DNA of 64,000 nt, from NCBI GenBank assembly GCA_958510875.1, contig OY294070.1, forward strand, positions 5,952,001 through 6,016,000, in the 5' to 3' direction. Origin of the DNA: Endomychus coccineus (lineage: Eukaryota > Arthropoda > Insecta > Coleoptera > Endomychidae). The position numbers were made by a program, and so were the translations under genes. The notes beneath the pieces were generated by a model. That model was not told the DNA's origin and searched no databases. It saw only the letters and a list, made by a program, of their open reading frames with translations. Below are positions 49,517 through 61,600 of this stretch, one piece after another (positions within the stretch are counted from its first letter, which is position 1; each line of letters starts with the position of its first letter).

Positions 49517-49624
49517 TTAAGGCTGTTCGTCGTCGAATACCTTTTTTTTCACTGGCCTCTTCTCAGGTAAAGGTTTCTCTAGGTCGTACAGATGATCCCT
49601 ATTTTTCATTTCACTAGCGTATGA
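49517..49624 (-). CDS. Kdm4: Kdm4 terminal exon with stop
   Basis: Acceptor tatttcag, phase 0, 35 residues and TAA. Begins SYASEMKNRDHLY, aligning with the KDM4A stretch SVASDMRF, and ends in a short basic/acidic tail (KRPVKKKVFDDEQP). The frame is also open upstream of the acceptor; the splice fit makes that upstream part intron. Confidence 0.85.
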   Translation of the reverse strand, partial: SYASEMKNRDHLYDLEKPLPEKRPVKKKVFDDEQP

Positions 49625-52600
49625 CTGAAATAGAAATTGACCAATCAATAATACAGTTTTCCATGAAAATAACTCAACTAAGAGATCGATCGGTACGCTG
49701 CTGCGCATGCCCGAAGGATTAAGACGGAGTGGTGAGTGTGCCGAAGGGAATCGGCTTACGCTTTCGCAAAGAGCGCGCACCGCAGTCTGCCTAGTTCCGC
49801 GTACTCGATTCCGCTGTCGTACGAACCGATTCGAGGATATTAACTTTTCATTAAACAAAATTACATTATTTATCGGTGAACAAAGGATTAAGGTATTATG
49901 TATATGTTAGTATGACCTATTTCCCGAGAATTGATATATAATTCATATTTGGGTCAATAATCATTATTCAGAATTAGTAAAGTAAGTAAAATGCTAATAT
50001 TACTAGACTATATGAAGCAACATGAAATAATGGCTGTAATTTCCAAATCACTTAGAATTGTTATTCAACTTATTTTTACATATTTATGAAACAAAAATGT
50101 AATCAATATAAGCACATACATTCTAATCATATTTCCAAAGAGCATTTAAAACATTCGACCATTATGGAACCGGAAGTGGAACCTATCTTTGGTTACAGTT
50201 TTTTTTTTATATTCGAAAGTAAACAGTACATTTTTGGAGATATTATTGGAATAAAGAAAAAGTTGTTGAGTCTTAGTAGTGAAGGAAATGGATGAACCAA
50301 AATGGACCGCGTTTTTGAAGCTTAAAGTGCTGACCCTACATTAATGACTATTCAAGCAGTAACGTCAGAGTAATGTAACAGGTGGTTACATTTTGAGTTA
50401 GAACAGACCTGGGAAACGTGAAAATTTCCAAAGACATCGCTAAAATTTACATAGAAATTTACGATAAAATTCTACATCGACCTTATTTGACAACAAAAAA
50501 AAAACTAAAACAACATCTATTCACTTACCCCTAAATCCTTGTTCTTAGCATGCTGTAAAATTGATAAAATAAGCGGAATACTTATTGACTTTAGTAAACA
50601 ATTTTTGATTAACAGCCTAATCAATTTTCAAAATTGTTATAATGATCCAAAAAATACATACATTATTTTAAAAAAACAACCATTATTCCATACTGATATT
50701 ATTCATAGTTAAGTAACATTTTGCTCAATAAATATCATATTCCCCTCAAGATAACCTTGATAACGTTTTCGGATGGGACATCCATATATTATTCCAAATT
50801 TAGATTGTACACAATAGGGTTTCTTATAGTTATTTGAGTTATCTGTTTTTCCCTACCCTCTCTATCGAGATCCTCGCTTCAAACTCGCACTTTCAGTTTG
50901 TATATGAATGGCCTATCTGTTTAAGTTATAATCTGAGAAAAGTACCTACGAGTTTACACCAAAAAAACCTAGTTTTACGCCAAAAAAAACAGTTTTGAAC
51001 CAAAAACGAGTTTAACACCAAAAAAACGAGTTTCACACCAAAAAAAACGAATTTTACAGACAAAAAACAAGTTTTACATAAAAAAAACGAGTTTTACATG
51101 AAAAACGAGTTTAACATACAAAAAAACGAGTTTTACACCAAAAAAACTGAGTTTTACACCAAAAAAACCAGTTTTACACCAAAAAACGAGATTTACACCA
51201 AAAAAACGAAATTTACACCAAAAAAACTAGTTTAACACCAAAAAACGAGTTTTACACCAAAAAACCGAGTTTTACATTAAAAAAAAAGAATTTTACACCA
51301 AAAATAGGAGTTTTACACACAAAAAAACGAGTTATACACCAAAAAAACCTAGTTTTACAACAAAAAAACGAGTTTTACACCAAAAAACTAGTTTTACACA
51401 CAAAAAACGCGTTTTCCACACAAAAAAACAGTTTTACACCAAAAAAACTAGTTTTACACCAAAAAAACTAGTTTAACATCAAAAAAACGAGTTTTACATC
51501 AAAAAAACGAGTTTTACACACAAATAAACGAGTTTAACACACACAAAAAACGCGTTTTACACAAAAAAAAACAGTTTTACACCAAAAAAAATAGTTTTAC
51601 ACCAAAAAAACGGGTTTTACATCGAAAAAACGAGTTTTACATAGAAAAAACGAGTTTTACACAAAAAAAAAAACTAGTTTTACACCAAAAAACCGAGTTT
51701 TACATTTTAAAAAACGAGTTTTACACCATAAATAGGAGTTTTACACACAAAAAAACGAGTTATACACCAAAAAAACGAGTTTTACACCAAAAAATCGAGT
51801 TTTACATTTAAAAAAACGAGACACCAAAAAACTAGCTTTGCACAAAAAAAAACGAGTTTTACACCATAAAAACAGAGTTTTACACACAAAAAAAACTGTT
51901 TTACACAGTTATTTGATGTATTTCAGAAGTTATATCCAATTGCACAAGGACATAATCTCCTTGTAGCCCGACACACTTCACTTCGATACACCTCATCGTT
52001 GGAGCCAAATCTCTATCCGCTGAGCCGTTTCTACAAGTTTGGAAATAGAGAAAACTCGCAGGGGGCCAAATCTGGTGGATGACTGACCAATTCGCAATTT
52101 TGCCATTGCGACTGCGGACCTGTGGGCCGGTGCGTTGTCCTGGTGGAGAGCACTTTTTTCTTTGCCAAATGCGGCCGCTTTTGCCTCATATCGGCGTCGA
52201 ATCGATCAGACAGCTCTCTGCACATACGCCGGTGATCGTTTTGCCCTTTCCAAGGTAATCGATATGGACGATCCCAAAAAATTGTGGCCATGCCTTTGTT
52301 GGCCGTTAAACCCAGTTTGGGCCTTTTTCGGCTTCGATTCGCCAGGACAAGTTTACTGTTTCAACTGTCCTTTGGTCTGTGACGTGTTGTGATGGAACCA
52401 TGTTTCATCCACGGTTACGAAACGGTGCATAAAGTCCTTCTTGTTGCGCTTGGACATCGCCAAACACTCCTTTGAAATTATCACGCGATCGCGCTTGTTG
52501 TCAATAGAGTAAATGCGGCACCCACCAGGCAGATAGCTTTCTCATATTCAAAAACTTTTGAGAAATGTTCCGTACCCGTTCGGTTAAAATGCCCTCGTAT

Positions 52601-55600
52601 TAACTGAGAAACACCCCATTTTTTTTCGCACGTTATATCTCGGTTCATGATAAATTACAAAGATATCGAGTATTTTATGGGAATATTTGAAGCGACCAAG
52701 CAACTACTTACCAATTTTGAGGCAATTCGTTTCGGAATAGCATCAGCCATTGAGAATATGTACTCCCTTTTGAGATCCAGTTGCGATTCGTCCTCAAACA
52801 TAACCTGCAAATTTTTTCAATTCAGTAGAATATCAAGAAACATATTTAAAGATAAATTAACAACTTATGATACAAAACATGCTAGAAGAATTATTTGCTA
52901 TATTCCAAAAATAATTATAATCATACAGGATGTAAAATTTTGACGGTACCGATACTAACTTCGTTATTTTAAATAGAACAACCTGTATATGTTGTTATAG
53001 TTATCTCTGTTTTTCCCTACCCTCTCTATCGAGATCCTCGCTTAAAACTCGCACTTTCAGTTTGTATATGAATGGCCTATCTGTTTAAGTTATAATCTGA
53101 GAAAAGTACCTACGAGTTTACACCAAAAAAACCTAGATTTACGCCAAAAAAAAACAGTTTTACAGCAAAAAAACGAGTTTAACACTAGAAAAAACGAGTT
53201 TTACACCAAAAAAAACGAGTTTTACACCAAAAAAACTAGTTTTACACCAAAAAAACTGGTTTTACACCAAAAAAACGAGTTTTACACCAAAAAAACTAGT
53301 TTTACACCAAAAAAACGAGTTTTACACCAAAAAACGAGTTTTACACAAAAAAAAACTAGTTTTACGCAAAAAAAAACAACGAGTTTAACACCAAAAAAAC
53401 GAGTTGAACACCAAAAAAAACGAGTTTTACACCGAAAAATCTAGTTTTACACCAAAAAAACCTAGTTTTACATTTAAAAAAACGAGTTTAAAACCAAAAA
53501 ACGAGTTTTACACCAAAAAACGAGTTTTACACACAAAAAAACGAGTTTGACACCAAAAAAACTAGTTTTACACCAAAATAAACGAGTTTAACACCAAAAA
53601 AACGAGTTGAACACCAAAAAAAAACGAGTTTTGCACAAAAAAAACGAGTTTTACACCAAAAAAACGAGTTCACCAAAAAAACGAGTTTTACACAAAAAGA
53701 AACTAGTTTTACGCAAAAAAAAACAACGAGTTTAACACCAAAAAAACGAGTTGAACACCAAAAAAAAAGGGTTTTGCACAAAAAAACGAGTTTTACACCA
53801 AAAAAATCTAGTTTTACACCAAAAAAACTTAGTTTTACACCAAAAAACCGAGTTTTACATTTAAAAAAACGAGTTTAACACCAAAAAACGAGTTTTACAC
53901 CAAAAAATAGGAGTTTGACACCAAAAAAACGAGTTTTACACACAAAAAAACTAGTTTTACACCAATAAAACGAGTTTTACACCAAAAAAAAACGAGTTTT
54001 ACGCAAAAAAACAACGAGTTTATCACCAAAAAACGAGTTGAACACCAAAAAAACGGGTTTTGCACAAAAAAACGAGTTTTACACCAAAAAACCTAGTTTT
54101 ACACCAAAAAAAACTAGTTTAACATCAAAAAAACGAGTTTTACATTTAAAAAAACGAGTTTTACACCAAAAATCGAGTTTTACACCAAAAAAATCGAGTT
54201 TGACACCAAAAAAAACGTCTAAAGAGTACGTTTTGCTAATGAATCCTTTATAACATGAGAACAGAACAATATAGGACAAATATTTTACGTAAAATGTATG
54301 GTAGGTAAATGGTGAAATATATGAAGGTTGTCTCATTCAAAAAACTTGATATTTCGTTGACTTAAAGTTTCTTACACTGTAAATAAGAAACAATCAATCC
54401 ACAAAAAAATAATTTTTTAGTGGATAATGGTGATTATTTCTTATTTATAGTGTTACAGTTTATTGAAGTTTCTATAAGTTTGACAGACCTAGAATATCAC
54501 CACCCCGGAATATCGTTAAAAACGAACCAATAGTATGCTTTGAATAATCACATTTCAACGATAATCGAATACAAATCTTGTTAAAACTTACCGTATATTG
54601 TTTAGTGACGTATTTCGCTATATACTCGGCCTCGTAAATCTTCCCGTCGGTCCATTTGACCTGGACCTTTTGTCCAATGGCCGGCATTGTTTTCTTCTCC
54701 CAATCGACTAGATCGGTCAGTAAAACGTCTTTGGAAAAACTCTCGTCATCTAGGAAATAAACGCAAAGACTCTGTACATCTTTAACTGACGTTATCTTGC
54801 CTTTGTAATATCTTCCGTTCTTGTGTTTGGCCCACACTCCGTCGTTCAATTTCACTGGATGTTGCTGCAAAATGATTCAGAAGAAATCAGGAAAAGAATA
54901 ATGGCAGATTTTATTCCGAAGATTAACCACCTGGTTCTTTTAAAACCAATATAGAAGTTACAATGGTCACAGTAAACTCTAAATTAACACAAAATCTTCC
55001 AATATCGAACATCGATAAGACAATTCCCACAGCGTTCACTTCACAACGTGGGTTTTCTGTATAAACTTCAATATTTACAGAAAGCCCACGTTTACGAACT
55101 TTTTAAATATAAAATTCATAATGAGCGCCCCAAAAAAAACCATACGAAGACCGCAAGGTCATGTCAATGACATTATGTTTTCCATTGTAATTTACTTTGA
55201 TTTTTCCGAAATTTTCACACAACTCTGGCGTTACTTATAAATTTGATATTTTAAAATGGACATTGAAAAGTAAACGAAAACCAATACAAAGCTGGAACAA
55301 TAACATTGAAAAGGAACGCAAATTCATGATAAAATTTTCCGATTTTTTCCGAAAATTTTTTTTTACATTTTAAATATAAAAACCGTGATCAACGACCCAA
55401 AAAACCCATACGAAGACACATTCTCAATGGAGTTATAATGTTTTCCATTGTAATTTGTCTTTGATTTTTCCGAAATTTTCAAACAAAGTTTTCTTTGGCG
55501 TTGCTTATAATTGTGACATTTTAAAATGAACATTGAGAAGGAAAGGTAATTCATGATAAAATTTTCCGCATTTTTCCCGAAAATGTTTTTTTACATTTTA

Positions 55601-58600
55601 AATATAAGAACAGTGATCAGCGACCCAAAAAAACCCTATAGCGACCTATAACTAGATCATTCCAACAAAATTGAAAAATTTTCTTTCCAGTTTTTCCACA
55701 CTTCCCGGAATTTTCATGGTTTTTCATTATTCGTAATACATGACTGATAAGTTTGATGACGTAGAAAACGTCAAAACGCGTGAAAAATGAGTCAATTTCC
55801 GCAAAAATGACCAAATTCTTTCAGTTTTCCCGGCCGTGGTATGAATTTTCCGGGAAAATGCCACCGGATTCATGATCAGCGACCCAAAAAACCTCCTAGA
55901 CCCCATTTTTGAGGCTTAATTTTTATTTTTTCAAAAATTAAATATTATTCTAAAAATGAAGGTGAGAATTTGGGGTATTTTATAGTATAGGGGTGAACGG
56001 GGGGTTTGACAGGTTACACGAATGACCTTATAGTCGGGTCAAATTAGACGAAAAAAGTATAAAAGCTGGGAAAATTTACGAGCAACTCCGATCCAATCCG
56101 GGTTTTTTGCAAAATTTTCCTGAACTGATTTACAACATTCCCGAAAAAAAAGTAATATGTGCTTTCCCATTTTTCAATTGTTATGGAGGAATATAGAGGA
56201 AAATGGCCAATTTTCATGGCCAAAAGATTAGGAGGTTGCTGATCACGATTCCGAAGTCGGATATTCCATTTTTCGATTTATTTATTTGCAAAATTTCCGC
56301 GTTTTGGCCATAAACATTGGCCAATAACTGGCCAATAAATCGAAAAATGGAAAATCCGACTTCGGACTCGTGATCAGCGACCTCGAAAACCCCCCGAGTA
56401 GTTTTCTAGCCATTTTCCTAATTTTTTGGTCATTAAAATTGGCCATTTTCCTCTATAACAATTGAAAAATGGAAAAGCACATATTAATTTTTTTTCGGGA
56501 ATGTTGTAAATCCGTTCAGGAAAATTTTGTAAAAAGCCCGGAGTCGATCGGAGTTGCCCGCAAATTTTCCCAGCTTTTTTGCTAATATGGCTCGACTATT
56601 AAGGATTCATAGAATATGATGCAAAGAAAACTTTTTTGAATTCGACCGTCTGTACAAAACTTAGTCTACTTGGAGTAGTCCAGTCCCTCACCGAGTAAAT
56701 GGGTCCATTTTTTTTCCTATACGTTGACTACACGAAAGAAAAACCTATAATGTTCGAATACATTGTGTTGGAACAACATACGACATTTCTGATAAACACC
56801 GACCATGGAAATATCTATAGAAAGGGGAGAGATCGCTCAGCTTTTTACGACGTTCTAGAGAGGTCAATGAACTCTCTTATGGATATAATCCAAGAGCTTC
56901 AGCGTATGTTTGGGAGCCAAACTCCAAACATATTGTTATATAAAAACTCTTTACTGAGTTTTTATTTTGATTTAATTTTTTTTAAATTAATGAAATAATA
57001 TTACTTTTAATTCTACCGGCTAGCTTTCCCTTATTTATTTTTAATTTATTTTGAATCTTATGTTTGTTTTGAATTGAATAATGAACTTTTACCTTTTTAT
57101 TTTTATATGGAATTAAACACAATGTTCTTTGAATGTTAAAACTTTTAATATTTAAATTTCTATGACTCTAATTTATCTCGGGTATCGATTTTTAATAATG
57201 TTATGTTCAAATAGATCTATGATCTAACCTCAAAATTATTTACTATTTATCTTTGTTTACAAGTTATAATCTACAATCTTTCTTTCAGATTTACAGACAG
57301 ATAATAATACAATGGAGAAATAATAAATAAACTTACGTTTAGTTTATATCCAAGAACATGTTTTTAAAATGTAGGCAATGTTTAATTGGCTTGATCTTCT
57401 TATTAATCTGATAATTCACTTGTAACCGTACACAATTTCTCTGCTATTCACAATAAACACAGGTAAACTATGGTTACTTCTTTTGAAATCAGGAACTGTT
57501 GAAAATTCTTAGTTTTATTCTTTTTATTAAAGATACAAAACTCTTCAATGATGGATTGGAATTTAATCGAAGGCTGGCTATCGTTCGAGGTTACTTATGA
57601 ATTGTAGGTTATTGTAACCTTTAAACTTTGTTCGTAGACTTGGAACACTACTTAACTTGTTGAAATTATTTACTAACTTCGGTTACTTTGAACTTTTCGA
57701 AGATTGGAACACTTGGGTTCACCGATGTTTATCCAATAAACTAAGGTTATGGAAATTTTTATGAGTTACAGGAGTACCTTGACTCTTCAGATGTTGATTG
57801 CTAACTGACTTGGCCTGTCTTCAGATGCCTTTTATAGGCCTTCAAAACCGACGCTACTTGATGCCATAATCCACCTATGAAGGGCTTTCTTTACCTATCA
57901 AGAATGCTTTGATGATTGTTGCAAACTGACATAAGTTTTACATTGTTACCTGTCTGACGTTTATAATCCGTCTCGACCAATCAGAATTTAGTATTCTATA
58001 AATTTTGAATTATTGGAGATTTTCAACTTATTTTAAATGATGATGATTCTTTCTTTTTAAATTCATATTGCCTACATTTTTCCACACACTTTGGTATAAG
58101 ATAACCTATGATTAGGTTATTATTAATATGATTATTCCAATAATTATTATAAATTTGACAGTTGTCATTCTTAAAAACTAATACATAATATAATATATCA
58201 ATAACATTTCTTTAACATTATACAGGGTGTCCTCGAACTGCGTGGCTAAAATAAAACCGAAGATTCTTTGATTCGAAAAAAATTGTATGAGCCTTTTTAC
58301 TTTTGCCTCAAGTGTCTTGTTTAGCCGGTAGAGGGCTTCAAAGTTGCAAAAATAATTTTGTTTTTTCGGTATAACTTGAGAACGTGATGGAGGACTTTTA
58401 CAATATTTGGCAGGTGAGTTACTGTCAATAATAGCCGTTTTTGAGAGCGGAGCATAGAGCCTTAGAGACTATAGAAATGGCTCAAACTTGAGGATGTAAC
58501 GGGAAAAGTGTCCAGAACTTTTTTGCGGTCGATGTAATTCACTCTATATTTTTTATGTAGATAGCTTATCTGATTTGAAAACTTTTCTTACTCTTAGAAA

Positions 58601-61600
58601 ATTTTGATAAAATCAACGGATTAGCTTGAAAAAATTAATTTTCGAGTCTCTGCCATTTTGGCTTACTAATTTTACTTGATTAAAATACCTTAGTTGCCTT
58701 TGCTTTTCTAATGTCATTTTGGCATTTGAAGAATTTATTCTCAAAACTGTCAGTTTTTACTTTGCTTTCCGTAAAAATTTTATAAAATTATGGCTCAAAA
58801 TTTCACTAACACTGAAATGGTTAATATCTCGGTAAAACACGAATAATAAAAACAATAGAAATGGGGGAACGATGTGATGATTTAGGAAAAACAAATACTA
58901 AATTAAAAGAAACAACAAAACTTTTTGGGAAATCGCTAAGGCATCAATTGTTCGAAATGTTGCCCATTTTCCTGAATACACAAATTAATTCGTTTCAAGA
59001 AATTGGATTGAACTCTGGCTAGTACTTCAGGATCATTCTTCAATAAATCCGCTTCATGATTAATTCGTTGCAACAATTCCTCTCGTGTGTTTACTGGAGC
59101 TGCATAAACTTTCGACTTCAAAGCGCCCCATAGAAAGAAGTCGCAGGGCGTCAAATCAGGGGAGCGGGCCGGCCAGTTCACTGGTGCATCGTGTCCTCTA
59201 CCTATCCAGCGATCTGGATATTCCGCATTCAAATGTCGCCTCACAGCTAATGTGAAATGAGGAGGTGCACCATCATGGATAAACCAGGCCACGACGAATG
59301 TGTAAGGGCAAGTCTTCCAACAGTTCAAGTAGCCTTTGTTCCAAAAAGTTCAAGTAGTTCTCCCCGTTCAATCGATCGGGTATAACGGTAGGGCCAATAA
59401 TAAAGTTATCCACAATTCCAACCCAAACATTGATTTTAGTTTGATTCTGAAAATATGTAACTTCCGTTTCATGAGGATTGTCATCAGCATAGGAATGTTC
59501 ATTATGGAGGTTAAAAAGACCACATCTCGTAAAAGTATCTTCGTCCGTGAACAGAATTCTTCTACAAAAATTGGGGTTTGCGTTTTGTCTTTGGACAATA
59601 AGCCGACAGAAATCTAGCCGATGACCTGGATCCATGGGCAATAAGTCTTGAACTGTTTTAATATGATAGGGATACAACAGTTCTTCTTTCAGTACATTAT
59701 GAACTAATGATTTTGAGGCTCCAATACGAAGTCCCAAACGTAGTGTGCTTATCCCAGGTTCAGTTTCAACCGCTTCCAGTATCGCTTCTTCGAGCTTTAA
59801 CGTCCTTCTTGTCCGTCTGCGTCCAGTTTCTCTGCGATTTGCTTCAAATTTGCCAGTTTCGCGAAGGTTTGCCGATTTGGAATTCTGCGATGCGGATATC
59901 TTTCCCTTCTCAAGCCATTGCAACGACAAAGTCCATAAATCAATAACATATCAACCATTTCAGTGTTGGTGAAATTTTGAGCCATAATTTTATAAAATTT
60001 TTACGAAAAGCAAAGTAAAAACTGACAGTTTTGAGAATAAATTCTTCAAATGCCAAAATGACATTAGAAAAGCAAAGGCAACTAAGGTATTTTAATCAAG
60101 TAAAATTAGTAAGCCAAAATTGCAGAGACTCGAAAATTAATTTTTTCAAGCTAATCCGTTGATTTTATCAAAATTTTCTAAGAGTAAGAAAAGTTTTCAA
60201 ATTAGATAAGCTATCCACATAAGAAATATCGAGTGAATTACATTGACCACAAAAAAGTTCTGGACACTTTTCCCGTTACATCCTCAAGTTTGAGCCATTT
60301 CTATGGTCTCTAAGGCTCTATGCTCCACTCTCAAAAGTGGTCATTATTGACAGTAACTCACCTGCTAAATATCGTAAAAGTTCTTCATCACGTTCTCAAG
60401 TTAAACCGAAAAAACAAAATTATTTTTGCAATTTTGAAGCCTTCTACCGGGTAAACAAGACACTTGAGGCAAAAGTAAAAAGGCTCATCAACTTTTTTTC
60501 GAATCAAAGAATCTTCGGTTTTATTTTGGCCACGCAGTTCGAGGACACCCTGTATAACTCAAATTTACTAATCCTAATTTATATCTATAACATTTTTCAA
60601 TAGTTTGTGCTATCTCATGATAGTTTTTGTAATCATTTTAATTATGATTTCTGTCTTCGTAACATTGTACGTTTATTCACTTCCACTGAAGTTCTTGTTC
60701 TACACTTCTAATTCTAATTACATTGTTGTTTATTATGTTTTACATTGTTTATTATATTATACTAACTATTATTTAACTTTTAATATTGTTTTTAATTCCA
60801 TATAATATCTTTTTAATAATTTTTTCTGATTTTCAATGTTCGGTAAGTTCTAATTTTTATCATTTTTGTTGTTTAGGAAATGAAATCATAACAATACGTT
60901 ATAATAAGTTTTCAAGAGCATAAAATCATGGATTCCTAGTAATAAAGTGTGGAAAAAAAAACACTCACCCTATACTGGTACTGTCTGGGCCGTCGTTGTT
61001 TGGCCTCCTTGTCACCGACTTCCAGCGGCTTGGGCGTCTCCACCAGCGGCACCACACTCCCGTCCAAATTGATCTCGCTAACGTTAAGCAACGTGTGTCC
61101 CGACAACAAACTATCGCGCACATCGATCTCGACGTGTTCAAACACGTCACACACGTTTATACCAACTTCGAACGGGGTCAAACAAGACGCTTTCACTCTC
61201 AAATACTCGCATATCCCGGCCTCGTCGCGCTCGATCTCCGACGAATCGGCCGTCGTGTGCTCGACCGGTTTCTTATACTTGGCCTCGATCTCTTGGAGCC
61301 GTTTCATCTTATCCAAGACCAATTTCTTGGGTCGACCGGCTTTCTGTTCGCCCAGCACCAACAACGACCACGTTATCCTTTTGGTGGGCGATTTTCGTTT
61401 ATCCGGCGACAACGATTCCTTCTTCACACGACGTTTGATCGCCGCCGGATTGATGACGCCCTCCCGTTTCTTCTTCATTTTCTTGAAGCCGTTCTTGGTG
61501 GGGCTCGTTTGGGACGAATCGTCGCCGTTGTACGACACCTGATCGACGAAACTGTTGAAATCCTCCTCGAGGATGGTCTTCTTGGTGGCGCCGCGACCGC

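Noticed and set aside
49625..49858. Upstream extension of the last KDM4 exon
   Set aside because: A clear acceptor at 49625 and homology beginning exactly after it make the upstream open frame intronic.
53527..54336. Open frames rich in FFGVKLVF-type repeats
   Set aside because: They are translations of the ~20-bp minisatellite, not genes.
59336..59972. Plus-strand frames opposite the mariner transposase
   Set aside because: Shadows of the transposase on the minus strand.
60337..60603. Small open frame in the mariner right arm
   Set aside because: Lies in the non-coding inverted arm; no similarity to transposase.
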